Assembly: GCA_965214475.1 (NCBI GenBank)
Contig: OZ243953.1
Location: forward strand, 1,922,001 to 1,986,000
Reading direction: 5' to 3'
Origin: SIRX01 sp965214475
GTDB lineage: Bacteria > Actinomycetota > Rubrobacteria > Rubrobacterales > Rubrobacteraceae
Length of the DNA stretch: 64,000 nucleotides
In this document: piece by piece, positions 8,695 to 18,671 of the stretch
Position numbering within the stretch: the stretch's first letter is position 1
How the letters are laid out: every line of letters begins with the position of its first letter
Notes under the pieces: generated by a model
Told to the model about the DNA's origin: nothing
The model's input: the letters and a program-made list of their open reading frames with translations, nothing else
Database searches by the model: none
Program-made: the position numbers and the translations under genes

Positions 8695-10853
8695 TCGTCG
8701 TCCTCGCCCACGAGGTCGGGCTGGCGGTTTACGAGTACCGCCATCGAACGCGCCCTCAGAGGATAATCCCCACCCGGCTTAAAGAAGCCGTCGGAGCGTA
8801 GGCCGGCGGAGTAGCTAGTATCTACGAGGACCTCCCAGCGGGCGTCTTCCGGGTTTGGCGGGAGGGTGAACGGGATCTCCTCGTGATGGGCGTTGAAGAG
8901 CAGGACGAAATCGTCGTCTATTTCGGGACGGCCCTCTGTGTCGTACTGGTCCTCAGAGTATCCGACCATCTGCAGTCCCAGAGAGCGGGCGAAAGAGCTA
9001 TCCCACTCGTCATCGCTCATCTCATTTCCGTCGGGGTTTATCCAGGTTATATCCTTGACGTCGGCGCCCTGGATCCTACGCCCCTGGAAGAAGTTCCGGC
9101 GCTTGAAGGCCGGATGGTCTTTGCGAATGCGAATGATACGTCGCACGAACGCCAGCATATTCCTGTCGGCCTGTGAGAGATCCCAGTCTACCCAGCTTAT
9201 CTCATTGTCTTGACAATATGCGTTATTATTGCCACCCTGGGTCCGGCCCATCTCGTCACCGTAGACGATCATGGGCACACCCTGGGAGAGCAGGAGCGTG
9301 GCGAGTATGTTCCGTTTCTGGCGGTTTCGCAGACGGCGGATCTCGGGGTCTCCCGTGGGACCTTCTTCGCCGTGGTTCCAGCTCGTGTTGTTGCTCTCGC
9401 CGTCGTTGTTGTCCTCGCCGTTCTCTTCATTGTGTTTCTCGTCGTAGGAGACGAGGTCCTGGAGGGTGAAGCCGTCGTGGGCGGTGACAAAGTTGATGGA
9501 GGCGTGGGGACGGCGTCCGCCACGCTCATAGAGGTCGCTGGAGCCGGTAAGCCGGTAGGCCAGGTCCCCGACGATGCCGCCCTCACCCTTCCAGTAGGCG
9601 CGCACTTCATCGCGGTATTTGCCGTTCCACTCCGTCCAGCCGACGGGGAAGTTGCCCACTTGGTAGCCCCCCTCGCCCACATCCCACGGCTCGGCGATGA
9701 GTTTGGCTTGAGAGATTACCGGGTCTTGACGAATGATAGTGAAGAAGCTGGAGAGCTGGTCCACCTCGTAGAGTTCGCGGGCCAGGGCGCTCGCCAGATC
9801 GAAGCGGAAACCATCCACGTGCATCTCCGTAATCCAATAACGAAGGGAGTCCATGATGAGCTGCAGAACTCGCGGGTGCATCATGTTCAGGGTGTTTCCC
9901 GTGCCGGTAAAGTCCATGTAGTGTCGGAGATCATCCGGGACAAGCCGATAGTAGGCGGCGTTGTCTATGCCGCGGAAGGAGAGGGTCGGCCCCAGGTGGT
10001 TGCCTTCGGCGGTGTGGTTGTAGACGACGTCCAGGATCACCTCTATACCGGCGGAGTGGAGGCGCTTGACCATCGTCTTGAACTCGTCTATCTCGCCGGT
10101 CGCCGAGTAGCGCGTCTCCGGCGCGAAGAAGCCGATGGAGTTGTAGCCCCAGTAGTTGGCGAGATCTTTATCTACGAGGTGCTTGTCTTGGACGAAGGAG
10201 TGGACCGGCATCAACTCGACCGCCGTCACGCCGAGGCGTGTGAGGTGGTTTATAGCGGGTGCGGAGGCGAGACCAGCATAGGTACCGCGCAAGTTGGGAG
10301 GGATCTCCGGGTGCTGCTTGGTAAAGCCCTTGACGTGCAGTTCGTAGATTATGGTGTCGTGCCAGGAGGTGTTCGGCCGACGGTCGTCGCCCCAGGTAAA
10401 CGAGGTGTCCACGACCTGGCATTTGGGCATCCCGGCGGCGTTGTCCCGGCCGTCGAAGCCGAGGTCTTCGTCTTTGCCGCCCATCTCGTAGCCGAAGTGT
10501 GGGTAGCTCCAGTCGAGGCCGCCGACGACGGACTTTGCGTAGGGGTCTAGGAGGAGTTTGTTGGGATTGAAGCGGTGGCCGTTTTCGGGAGCGTAGCGGC
10601 CATAGACCCGGTAGCCGTAGAGCTGGCCGAGCCGGCCATAGGGCAAATAACAGTGCCAGATCTGGTCGGTCTGCTCGAAGAGCTCTATCCGCTCGGTCTC
10701 CGTCTTCTCCGAAGGGTCGAAGAGGCAGAGCTCCACCTTCTCGGCGTTCTCCGAGAACAGCGCGAAGTTGACACCTTCACCATCCCAGGTGGCACCTAGA
10801 GGATACGGGCGGCCGGGCCAGACCACGCTGCGTTGTATATCCGTGCTCGTCAA
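8691..10853 (-). CDS. glgX: Glycogen debranching enzyme GlgX/TreX
   Basis: An isoamylase-type enzyme (GH13_11) that cuts alpha-1,6 branches of glycogen and supplies linear maltodextrins to TreY. The protein has 720 residues. A CBM48 N-domain (GVNFALFSENAEKVELCLFD) precedes the barrel with LDVVYNHTAEGNHLGP, VDGFRFDLASALAREL (nucleophile Asp), LIAEPWDVG (Glu) and TAHDGFTLQDLVSY (Asp). The insertion NEENGEDNNDGESNN after the last motif is typical of GlgX/TreX. The start is a TTG preceded by AAAGGAAA about 9 nt upstream. A 203-nt gap separates it from glgB, long enough for its own promoter, though I could not identify convincing boxes there. Confidence 0.95.
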   Translation of the reverse strand: MTSTDIQRSVVWPGRPYPLGATWDGEGVNFALFSENAEKVELCLFDPSEKTETERIELFEQTDQIWHCYLPYGRLGQLYGYRVYGRYAPENGHRFNPNKLLLDPYAKSVVGGLDWSYPHFGYEMGGKDEDLGFDGRDNAAGMPKCQVVDTSFTWGDDRRPNTSWHDTIIYELHVKGFTKQHPEIPPNLRGTYAGLASAPAINHLTRLGVTAVELMPVHSFVQDKHLVDKDLANYWGYNSIGFFAPETRYSATGEIDEFKTMVKRLHSAGIEVILDVVYNHTAEGNHLGPTLSFRGIDNAAYYRLVPDDLRHYMDFTGTGNTLNMMHPRVLQLIMDSLRYWITEMHVDGFRFDLASALARELYEVDQLSSFFTIIRQDPVISQAKLIAEPWDVGEGGYQVGNFPVGWTEWNGKYRDEVRAYWKGEGGIVGDLAYRLTGSSDLYERGGRRPHASINFVTAHDGFTLQDLVSYDEKHNEENGEDNNDGESNNTSWNHGEEGPTGDPEIRRLRNRQKRNILATLLLSQGVPMIVYGDEMGRTQGGNNNAYCQDNEISWVDWDLSQADRNMLAFVRRIIRIRKDHPAFKRRNFFQGRRIQGADVKDITWINPDGNEMSDDEWDSSFARSLGLQMVGYSEDQYDTEGRPEIDDDFVLLFNAHHEEIPFTLPPNPEDARWEVLVDTSYSAGLRSDGFFKPGGDYPLRARSMAVLVNRQPDLVGEDDE

Positions 10854-11056
10854 AGCAGGAATTTCCTTTCTTATTAGGTCATTAAGTCTTTCAGGCGATC
10901 AATATTTCATCTAAGACGCACGCTGCTTTCTTTCGCAAAGCGTAGCCTCGCCGAAACACCCGACAAAGTTTACCCGCTGGCACGACCTTTCCAACCGTAG
11001 ACGCCGACTATCATTTTCGAGCCGACTGAATGCCTGAGAGACTGGAAGACTAAAAG

Positions 11057-13243
11057 CTACCTCGACCGCTTGATGATCATCGTCGAGAGCGGCGGCAAGG
11101 TGAGAGCGAGCGAGTAGGGATGCCCGTGGGACGGGATCTCCTCGGACTCTATCGGACCGCCGTTGCTAACACCGCTCCCGCCGTAGGCCCCGTCGTCGGT
11201 GTTAAGCGCCTCAACGTAGGTTCCTGGCGAGGGGACGCCAACCCGGTAGCCTTCCCGAACGACCGGGGTGAAGTTGCACACGATGACAGCATAATCTTCC
11301 GCGCGGACGCTCGCGGGACGGCGCAGAAACGATACGACGCTGTTCTGGTTATCCCCACCTTCGATCCACTCGAACCCCGCCACCTCGAAGTCCACCTCGT
11401 AGAGTGCGGGCGTTTCAGCGTAGACGGCGTTCAGGTCACGAACCAGATTCTGTACTCCGGCGTGCAACGGCTGGTCCAGCAGATTCCAGTCGAGACCGAT
11501 GTCGTGGTTCCATTCGCGGTCTTGGGCGATCTCGCCACCCATGAAGAGGAGTTGTTTTCCGGGATGGGCGTACATGAAGCCGTAGTAGGCCCGGAGGTTT
11601 GCGAACTTTTGCCACTCGTCGCCGGGCATCCGGCCTATTAGCGTGCCCTTGCCGTGGACGACCTCGTCGTGGCTGAGGGGTAGGACGAAGTTCTCGTTGA
11701 AGGAGTAGACGAGGGAGAAGGTGAGCTTGTCGTGGTGGTAGGAGCGGTGGAGCGGGTCTTCCTGCATGTATTCGAGGGAGTCGTGCATCCAACCCATGTT
11801 CCACTTGTAGCCGAACCCGAGCCCGCCCATGTACACGGGACGGCTGACCATCGGCCAGGCGGTGGACTCTTCCGCTATCGTCACGGCTCCGGGAGCATGC
11901 TCGTAGACGAGCTCGTTCATCTTCTGGAGGAAAGCTATGGCCTCCAGGTTCTCGTTGCTACCCTGCTCGTTGGGAAGCCACTCGCCCTCCTCGCGCGAGT
12001 AGTCCAGGTAGAGCATGGAGGCGACGGCGTCCACCCGCAGGCCGTCTACATGGTACTCACGGAGCCAGAAGAGGGCGTTGGCCGTCAGGTAGTTTCGGAC
12101 CTCGTTGCGGCCGTAGTTGAAGATGAGCGTGCCCCAGTCCGGATGGCGGCCGCTGCGGGGGTCGGCGTGCTCGTAGAGGTGGGTGCCGTCGAAGTAGCCG
12201 AGTCCGTGGGCGTCCTCCGGAAAGTGGGCCGGGACCCAGTCGATGATGACGCCTATACCGGCTGCGTGGAAAGCGTCGACCATGTGCTTGAACTCGTCCG
12301 GCGTGCCGAAGCGGCTGGTCGGGGCGTAGAGGCCAAGCGGCTGGTATCCCCACGAACCGTCGAACGGATACTCGGTCGGCGGTAGGAACTCGACGTGGGT
12401 GTAGCCCATTTCGGAGACGTAGGAGACGAGTTGGTCGGCCAGTTCCTCGTAGGTGAGGTAGGTGCCGTCCTCGTGGCGGCGCCAAGAGCCGAGGTGGACC
12501 TCGTAGGTCGCCATCGGGGCGTCGAGGGCGTTCTTGGATTCGCGGTTCTGCATCCAGTCGTCATCTTTCCACTCGTAGCGGGTGGGATCGTGGACAACGG
12601 AGCCAGTGCCGGGGAGTTTCTCGGCCAGGAAACCGTAAGGGTCGGCTTTGAGCGGGAGGAGATCTCCGTTCGGGCCTTTGAGTTCGTACTTGTAGGACTC
12701 GCCCTCGCCGATACTGGGGATAAAGATCTCCCACACCCCGATGCCGGGATGCTTCCGCATCACGTGCCGACGCCCATCCCAGTTGTTGAAGTTACCTACG
12801 ACCGAGACGCGCCGGGCGCTGGGAGCCCAGACGGCGAAGCTCACGCCCTCCACGCCTTCAAGCGTCGTCGGGTGGGCGCCGAGCTTCTCGTAGAGGTAGT
12901 GATGGTTTCCCTCGCCGAAGAGGTAGAGGTCTCCTTCTTCCAGGACTGGGGGGAATCGGTAGGCATCGTACAGCTCTACCTCTTCATCCCACATGATACG
13001 AAGTTTGTACGGTGTCAACTCTTTTATGGAGAGCTGACCGGCGAAGAGTCCGTCCGGGTGGACGGACTCCAACTCGCCGTAGGAATCCTCGCCGTCGGTG
13101 GAGATGACCTCTACGGAGGAGGCGTCGGGCTGGAAGGTTCGCACGACGACGCCTTCTCCGTCTTCTTTGTGCATGCCGAGGATGGAGAACGGGTCCCCGT
13201 GGTCCCCGGCTACGATGGTTTGGAAAGTCTCTTCGTTCGTCAC
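11057..13243 (-). CDS. glgB: 1,4-alpha-glucan branching enzyme GlgB
   Basis: Transfers alpha-1,4 segments to alpha-1,6 positions, producing branched glucan from the linear chains made by GlgE. The protein has 728 residues. There are two N-terminal beta domains: DPFSILGMHKEDGEGVVVRTF at residues 17-37, and the CBM48 with FAVWAPSARRVSVVGNFNNW. The GH13_9 barrel carries IDWVPAHFPEDAHGLGYFDG, VDGLRVDAVASMLYLDYSR (nucleophile Asp), TIAEESTAWP (Glu) and LPLSHDEVVHGKGTL (Asp). A C-terminal beta domain ends in LPPLSTMIIKR. The GTG start overlaps the upstream treS stop as GTGA, with GGAGA 4 nt ahead. Confidence 0.97.
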   Translation of the reverse strand: MTNEETFQTIVAGDHGDPFSILGMHKEDGEGVVVRTFQPDASSVEVISTDGEDSYGELESVHPDGLFAGQLSIKELTPYKLRIMWDEEVELYDAYRFPPVLEEGDLYLFGEGNHHYLYEKLGAHPTTLEGVEGVSFAVWAPSARRVSVVGNFNNWDGRRHVMRKHPGIGVWEIFIPSIGEGESYKYELKGPNGDLLPLKADPYGFLAEKLPGTGSVVHDPTRYEWKDDDWMQNRESKNALDAPMATYEVHLGSWRRHEDGTYLTYEELADQLVSYVSEMGYTHVEFLPPTEYPFDGSWGYQPLGLYAPTSRFGTPDEFKHMVDAFHAAGIGVIIDWVPAHFPEDAHGLGYFDGTHLYEHADPRSGRHPDWGTLIFNYGRNEVRNYLTANALFWLREYHVDGLRVDAVASMLYLDYSREEGEWLPNEQGSNENLEAIAFLQKMNELVYEHAPGAVTIAEESTAWPMVSRPVYMGGLGFGYKWNMGWMHDSLEYMQEDPLHRSYHHDKLTFSLVYSFNENFVLPLSHDEVVHGKGTLIGRMPGDEWQKFANLRAYYGFMYAHPGKQLLFMGGEIAQDREWNHDIGLDWNLLDQPLHAGVQNLVRDLNAVYAETPALYEVDFEVAGFEWIEGGDNQNSVVSFLRRPASVRAEDYAVIVCNFTPVVREGYRVGVPSPGTYVEALNTDDGAYGGSGVSNGGPIESEEIPSHGHPYSLALTLPPLSTMIIKRSR

Positions 13244-16200
13244 GGGGTCTCCTTTTGGGCCGCTCCGTCGATCAGGTCTAGCACGCCCTTTACCGGGATG
13301 CCGACCCAGTCCGGGCGGTTGTCTAGTTCGTACCGGATCTCATACAGTGCCTTCTCGATGGTGAACAAGTCTATTAGCTGCCGGGCGTGTTCCTCGTCCT
13401 CCGGATAGGAAGAAGCCTCGCGGGCGCCCTCGGCGTACCCCTCCAGGAACGCTTCACGGACGTTTCGTTCCCAGAGTCTTACCCATTCTTCGAGCTCCTC
13501 GATCTGGTCCGCCCGTCCTGCACCGACGTCCATGATCGCCGACTCCGCAGCGTAGTTGAACGACCGCAACATCCCGGCCACGTCCCGCAAAGGCGAATGC
13601 TTCATACGCCGCTCTTCGAGAGGCCGGGCCGGTTCCCCCTCGAAGTCTATGATCTGGAAGTCGTTGCTCACCACGAGTACCTGCCCGAGATGGTAGTCCC
13701 CATGATGCCGGGTTTTCACCACCTCGACCTCGTCGGTAGCCACGGATTTTATCCGCTCCTCCGCCGCCTCCCGCATCTCAATCAGCCGGTCCACCTCATC
13801 CTGCACCGACTCCGGCAACCTCTTCCGACGGCGCTCCAACAGCTTGAGCGTCCGGCCCAACTCCTTCACGATACCTTTTTTCCAACCCTCGGCCTCCTTG
13901 CGGGAGGCGGTCTCGGGTGTGAAAGACGGGTTTTCGGTGGGCGCGGCGAACGCCTCGTGCAGCTCGCCGGTGCGGAGTCCCATAGTGTGTACGAGGCCCA
14001 TAAAGAAGGTGTCTTCCTCACCTTCCTGATTCGCACCATCCTTCTCTATGCTCCAGGAGGTCACGAGGCGCTCCTCCAGATAACGGCCCAAGTAATTCAG
14101 GACGTAGGACCAGCCATCGCCCTGGTTCCCTACGAAGCCTTGCAAGAGGGCTAGGGTAGTCAGCTCTCCATCAGAGTCCTCGTACTCGATGGCACCGGCG
14201 AGCGGAGGCGTGTTGCCGAACTGCGACTCTTCTGTAAGGTGACGCCCGATCTCCAGGTCCGGGTTTACACCCTGCTGCAACCGCCGGTACGCCTTCATAA
14301 TGAGCCGCTCTCCGAGTATCACGGAGGTGTTGGTCTGCTCCACCCCGGCCCGGCGCACGCTTAGTGGCTCGTCGCCAATCAAATCTCCGAAAGCCCCGGT
14401 GCTGGTAAACCGAATAATGCCGTCCCCGGCTTCGACCTTGCGCTCCTCCCCCATCGCCGCCACCAGACCGCGACAGAAATCCTCGTCGGCCAAAGCATCG
14501 TACAGGACACCGACCCTGGAACGCCGCCGGAGCCGGGCGACCGTGAACTGCATTAGCCCGGAGATGTTGTCCTCCGTACCATCTTCCCAGGCCGCCGAGA
14601 GCGGCAGGAAGTAGGTCTGTGGCTCGTTCTCTTCCCCATCCTCGCCGGTATGCACGCGGAGCAGCGCGAGCAACCATTCCTGGCCGACCTCGACCAGCGA
14701 AGCCACCTCGACTCGCTCGATGCTGCCACCCTTGCTCGCGAACCAGCGCCGGACGCCGAGGTAGTTGGGCAGCGCCTCCTTCTCTAGCTGTGCGACCTGA
14801 CGATCCGGGATTCGTAAGGGTGTCCGGCGCGTGTTGCGAGACGGTTCACGACCGGCGGACAGCACGATGACCGGCGGCTCGGGATAGCGGGGGGCGTCCT
14901 CGTGCCAGCTCGGGGCGGCGGCCTCGGTCGCCAGGCGGAACCAGTAGAAACCGTGCGGCGGCAGCGTGAGGAAGTAAGGTAGCTCGCCGAGCGGCGGGAA
15001 GCTGGTACCCCCAATCATCTCGACCGGCACTCGACCACCGTAGCGCGAGAGATCCAACTCGACAGGTTGCGCCGACCGGCTGAGGTTCGCCACGCACAAA
15101 ATAGATTCGTCCTCGTGCTCTCGCAGATAAGCTAACACCTTCCTGTTGCCAGGATGTAGGAAGTTCAACGTCCCCCGTCCGAAAGCTTTGTGTGCTTTTC
15201 GCACGGCAATGAGACGTTTCATCCAGTTCAGGAGAGATCCGGGGCTGCGGCTGTGAGACTCGGCGTTCAGGGCTTCGTAGCCGTAGACCGGGTCCATTAT
15301 TGGCGGTAGATAGAGACGGGCGGGGTCGGCACGGGAGAAGCCCGCGTTGCGGTCGCTGGTCCACTGCATCGGGGTTCGGACGGCGTCCCGGTCGCCGAGG
15401 AAGATGTTGTCCCCCATCCCCAACTCGTCGCCATAGTAGATGATCGGGGTCCCCGGCATGGACATGAGCAGGCTGTTCAGCAGTTCTATGCGCGGGCGGT
15501 CGTTCTCCATAAGGGGTGCAAGACGTCGCCGGATGCCGAGGTTTATTCGGGCGCGCGGGTCGTTGGCGTAGACCTGGTACATGTAGTCCCGCTCGCGGTC
15601 GGTGACCATCTCCAGGGTAAGCTCGTCGTGGTTGCGGAGGAAAACACCCCACTGGCAGTTCTCCGGAATCTCCGGGGTCTGCTGCATGATCTCCACGATC
15701 GGGTGCCGGTCCTCCTGCGCGACGGCCATGTAGATGCGGGGCATGAGCGGGAAGTGGAAGGCCATGTGGCACTCGTCCCCCTCCCCGAAGTACGGCAACA
15801 CGTCTTCCGGCCATTGGTTCGCTTCGGCCAGGAACATCCGATCGCCGTAGCTCTCGTCCAACTCGGCGCGCATCCTCTTAAGGACATCGTGAGTCTCGGG
15901 AAGGTTCTCGTTGTCGGTGCCCTCGCGCTCTACTAGGTAGGGAATGGCGTCGAGGCGAAGTCCATCTACCCCAGCGTCGAGCCAGAACCTCATTACGTTC
16001 ATCACGGACTTGAAGACCTGCGGGTTCTCCAGGTTCAAGTCTGGCTGATGGGAGAAGAAGCGATGCCAGTAGTACTGTTGCGCCTCATCGTCCCAGGCCC
16101 AGTTGGACCGCTCGGTGTCGGTGAAGATGATGCGAGTGTCCTCGTACTTGTCCGCCGTGTCGCTCCAGACGTAGTAGTTGCGCTTGGCGGAGCCCTTCGG

Positions 16201-16569
16201 GGCTTTGCGGGCGCGCTGGAACCAGGCGTGTTGGTCCGAAGTGTGGTTTATGACCAGCTCTGTTATGACTTTCAGGCCCAGGTCATGCGCCTTTCGGACG
16301 AAGGCCCGGAAGTCACGTTTGGTGCCGTAGTCCGGGTGGACATTCTTGTACTCGGAGATGTCGTAGCCGTCGTCGCGCTGGGGCGAGGGGTAGAAAGGCA
16401 TTACCCAGATGGCGGTTACGCCCAGATCCCGGATGTACTCCAGGCGCTGGGTCAGGCCCTTGAAGTCTCCTATGCCGTTGGTGTCTGAGTCGAAGAACGC
16501 CTTGACATGCAGATGGTAAATGATCGCATCTTTGTACCAGAGCGGGTCTTTGCGGGGGGCTTCGGTCAT
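13240..16569 (-). CDS. treS: Trehalose synthase-maltokinase fusion (TreS-Mak)
   Basis: A bifunctional enzyme of 1109 residues. Residues 1 to about 555 are TreS (GH13_16), which interconverts trehalose and maltose. They contain VITELVINHTSDQHAWF, VDGLRLDAIPYLVEREGTDN (nucleophile Asp), MFLAEANQWPEDV (Glu) and LRNHDELTLEMV (Asp). A linker leads to a maltokinase domain (about 620-1109) with VRRWFASKGG at its start, the phosphotransferase-like HHGDYHLGQVL, and IIDFEGEP as the metal-binding motif. Mak makes maltose-1-phosphate, which GlgE uses, and glgE lies directly upstream with a 1-nt TGATG overlap. Fusing both activities channels trehalose into glucan. TreS-Mak fusions are known in other bacteria. 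Confidence 0.96.
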   Translation of the reverse strand: MTEAPRKDPLWYKDAIIYHLHVKAFFDSDTNGIGDFKGLTQRLEYIRDLGVTAIWVMPFYPSPQRDDGYDISEYKNVHPDYGTKRDFRAFVRKAHDLGLKVITELVINHTSDQHAWFQRARKAPKGSAKRNYYVWSDTADKYEDTRIIFTDTERSNWAWDDEAQQYYWHRFFSHQPDLNLENPQVFKSVMNVMRFWLDAGVDGLRLDAIPYLVEREGTDNENLPETHDVLKRMRAELDESYGDRMFLAEANQWPEDVLPYFGEGDECHMAFHFPLMPRIYMAVAQEDRHPIVEIMQQTPEIPENCQWGVFLRNHDELTLEMVTDRERDYMYQVYANDPRARINLGIRRRLAPLMENDRPRIELLNSLLMSMPGTPIIYYGDELGMGDNIFLGDRDAVRTPMQWTSDRNAGFSRADPARLYLPPIMDPVYGYEALNAESHSRSPGSLLNWMKRLIAVRKAHKAFGRGTLNFLHPGNRKVLAYLREHEDESILCVANLSRSAQPVELDLSRYGGRVPVEMIGGTSFPPLGELPYFLTLPPHGFYWFRLATEAAAPSWHEDAPRYPEPPVIVLSAGREPSRNTRRTPLRIPDRQVAQLEKEALPNYLGVRRWFASKGGSIERVEVASLVEVGQEWLLALLRVHTGEDGEENEPQTYFLPLSAAWEDGTEDNISGLMQFTVARLRRRSRVGVLYDALADEDFCRGLVAAMGEERKVEAGDGIIRFTSTGAFGDLIGDEPLSVRRAGVEQTNTSVILGERLIMKAYRRLQQGVNPDLEIGRHLTEESQFGNTPPLAGAIEYEDSDGELTTLALLQGFVGNQGDGWSYVLNYLGRYLEERLVTSWSIEKDGANQEGEEDTFFMGLVHTMGLRTGELHEAFAAPTENPSFTPETASRKEAEGWKKGIVKELGRTLKLLERRRKRLPESVQDEVDRLIEMREAAEERIKSVATDEVEVVKTRHHGDYHLGQVLVVSNDFQIIDFEGEPARPLEERRMKHSPLRDVAGMLRSFNYAAESAIMDVGAGRADQIEELEEWVRLWERNVREAFLEGYAEGAREASSYPEDEEHARQLIDLFTIEKALYEIRYELDNRPDWVGIPVKGVLDLIDGAAQKETP

Positions 16570-18518
16570 CAGGCGCCCGCCTTTCTAATGTGGAAGATTT
16601 CGGCGACGTTGTCGTTCGGCGCGAGCTGCACCCAGAAGTAGCGCCCGTAGCGGCCCGGCAGGACGCGGCCGGAGATCAACTCCTCCACCACGTACTCCTC
16701 GTCCTCCGCGATGCCGAGTGTCTCCAGCGGCAGTTCCAGGTGGGCGTCGTGGACGGCGAACGGGTCGAGGTTCACCGCGACGAGCACGGTGTTGTCGCCG
16801 CTGGTCTTGGAGTAGAAGAGGACATTGTCGTCCGGGGCGTTGTGGAAGGTGAGGTTGGTAAGTTCTTGCAGGGCCGGGTTCTCCTGCCGGACGTTGTTGA
16901 TGCAACCGATGTAGTCCTTTATGTTACCGGGCGCGTCCCAGTCTCGGACCTTGTATTCGTAGACCTCCGAGTCTGCGTAGTAGACGGTGGTTCCGGGCTC
17001 GCCGCGGGGGATGTTCTCGATCAGCTCGTAGCCGTTGTAGATGCCGTAGGTCGGCGAGAGCGTGGCGGCAAGCACGAAGCGCATCTGAAAGGCCGGTCGT
17101 CCGCCGAACTGGAGGATATGCGGCAGGATGTCGTGGGTGTTGGCGAAGAAGTTGGGGCGCATGTACTCGCTCGGCTCTTCTTGCGTCAGCTCGGTGAGGT
17201 ACTCGATGATCTCCGCCTTCTCGTTGCGCCAGGTGAAGTACGTGTAGGACTGGTTAAAACCTATCTTGCCCAGGCCTTGCATTATGCGGGGACGGGAAAA
17301 TGCCTCGGCCAGGAAGATCACCTCCGGATGCTCCTCCCGAACCTCGGAGATCAACCACTCCCAGAACGCGAACGGCTTGGTGTGCGGGTTGTCCACCCGG
17401 AAGGCCTTCACGCCCTGCTCGACCCAGAACAACACCACACCCAACCACTCCTGCCAGAGGTTCTCCCATTCCTCCGTCTCCCAGTCCACGTTCACGATAT
17501 CCTGGTACTTCTTCGGCGGGTTCTCGGCGTACTTTATCGTCCCGTCCGGCCGAAACCTGAACCATTCGGGGTGCTCTTTTATATACGGATGGTCCGGGGA
17601 ACACTGGATCGCAAAGTCCAGCGCCACCTCCATCCCGTGCGCGTGGCAGGCTTTTACGAAGTGCCTGAAGTCTTCAAGCGTCCCCAGTTCCGGATTTACG
17701 GCCTTGTGACCGCCTTCCTCGCTCCCGATGCCATAGGGACTACCGGGGTCGTCGGGGGCGGCAGTAAGGGCGTTATCCTTTCCCTTGCGATGGGTAGTGC
17801 CGATAGGGTGGATGGGGAGCAGGTAGATCATGTCGAACCCCATGCCCGCTATCTCCGACAACCGTCCCTCGGCCTCCCGGAACGTAGCTCCCCGGCTCGG
17901 CTCCGTACCCTGCGAGCGGTGGAACATCTCGTACCACGCGCCGTAGCGGGCGGCGACCCGGTCCACGATGACTTCGAGCGTCTTGTAGACGGTAGAGGTC
18001 GTGCGGTCCGCGTGACGGTACATCAAGTCTCGCGTTTTCTCTGAACGCAGAAGTATCAGCCGCTCTTTGTAGGAAGCCTGGTCGAACTGTTTCAGCACTT
18101 CGGAGAGCTTCTTGTCGGAGGTGCGTTCTGCAGCTTCTTCGACTAGCTCGCGGCCTTCGAGAAGCTCCAACTCGACGTTCTGGCCCACTTCGACTTTCTT
18201 CCCAACCTCCCGCCGCCAGGACTCGAAGGGGTCCGGCCAGGCTTCGATGGTGTACTCATGGGAAGTATTCTCCGGGAGGTCGAAGAAGCCGGCCCAAAGG
18301 TCGAGGCCAGGATTTATGACCTCCATCGGCGTCTCCGTCCACTTCCGCTTGCCTTTCTTCCGGTGCTTGAGCACCGCGAATATGGCGTCGTGGCCGTCAC
18401 GGAAGATATCCGCCCGGACCTCCAGACGGTCACCGACCTCTCGCTTTACCGGGTGGCGACCGCAGTCCAGCTCCGGGCGCACGCCCTCTATGATGACATT
18501 CTTGTAATTCTCGGTCAT
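16569..18518 (-). CDS. glgE: Alpha-1,4-glucan:maltose-1-phosphate maltosyltransferase GlgE
   Basis: Extends alpha-1,4-glucan by two glucose units from maltose-1-phosphate (GH13_3). The protein has 649 residues. The N-terminal domain with IIEGVRPELDCGRHPVKREV and the following DIFRDGHD is characteristic of the family. The catalytic barrel has ALDFAIQCSPDHPYIKEHPE, KAFRVDNPHTKPFAFWEWLI (nucleophile Asp), VIFLAEAFSRPRIM (acid/base Glu) and ANTHDILPHIL (Asp). GGAGGATAA directly precedes the ATG. It is the first gene of the minus-strand glucan/trehalose array, and a candidate promoter lies at 18565-18594. Confidence 0.97.
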   Translation of the reverse strand: MTENYKNVIIEGVRPELDCGRHPVKREVGDRLEVRADIFRDGHDAIFAVLKHRKKGKRKWTETPMEVINPGLDLWAGFFDLPENTSHEYTIEAWPDPFESWRREVGKKVEVGQNVELELLEGRELVEEAAERTSDKKLSEVLKQFDQASYKERLILLRSEKTRDLMYRHADRTTSTVYKTLEVIVDRVAARYGAWYEMFHRSQGTEPSRGATFREAEGRLSEIAGMGFDMIYLLPIHPIGTTHRKGKDNALTAAPDDPGSPYGIGSEEGGHKAVNPELGTLEDFRHFVKACHAHGMEVALDFAIQCSPDHPYIKEHPEWFRFRPDGTIKYAENPPKKYQDIVNVDWETEEWENLWQEWLGVVLFWVEQGVKAFRVDNPHTKPFAFWEWLISEVREEHPEVIFLAEAFSRPRIMQGLGKIGFNQSYTYFTWRNEKAEIIEYLTELTQEEPSEYMRPNFFANTHDILPHILQFGGRPAFQMRFVLAATLSPTYGIYNGYELIENIPRGEPGTTVYYADSEVYEYKVRDWDAPGNIKDYIGCINNVRQENPALQELTNLTFHNAPDDNVLFYSKTSGDNTVLVAVNLDPFAVHDAHLELPLETLGIAEDEEYVVEELISGRVLPGRYGRYFWVQLAPNDNVAEIFHIRKAGA

Positions 18519-18564
18519 TTATCCTCCGGCAAGCCGCCGTAAAAGTCTCAACAGTCAGACGCTT

Positions 18565-18594
18565 AGAATACCGGTATCCTCCTGTCATACGCAA
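18565..18594 (-). promoter_or_regulatory. Candidate glgE promoter with palindrome
   Basis: On the minus strand TTGCGT (18589-18594) and TATTCT (18565-18570) are separated by 18 nt. The -10 box overlaps the perfect palindrome ATACCGGTAT (18568-18577), which could bind a regulator. This is the only promoter-like pair I found in the 153-nt divergent gap between glgE and the DUF1360 gene. Confidence 0.45.
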
Positions 18595-18671
18595 TAGCCT
18601 CAGCAATCCAATGTGTGCCGGGGTCACTGACGGGTAGAATGCGGGTAAAGGTAAACTAGAGTGGAGTCCGG

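Noticed and set aside
9210..10550. A 446-codon plus-strand open frame
   Set aside because: It lies exactly antisense to glgX, whose motifs and length are fully convincing. Long antisense frames are common opposite GC-rich genes.
16590..18044. A 484-codon plus-strand open frame
   Set aside because: Antisense shadow of glgE; the translation is low-complexity and has no recognisable domain.
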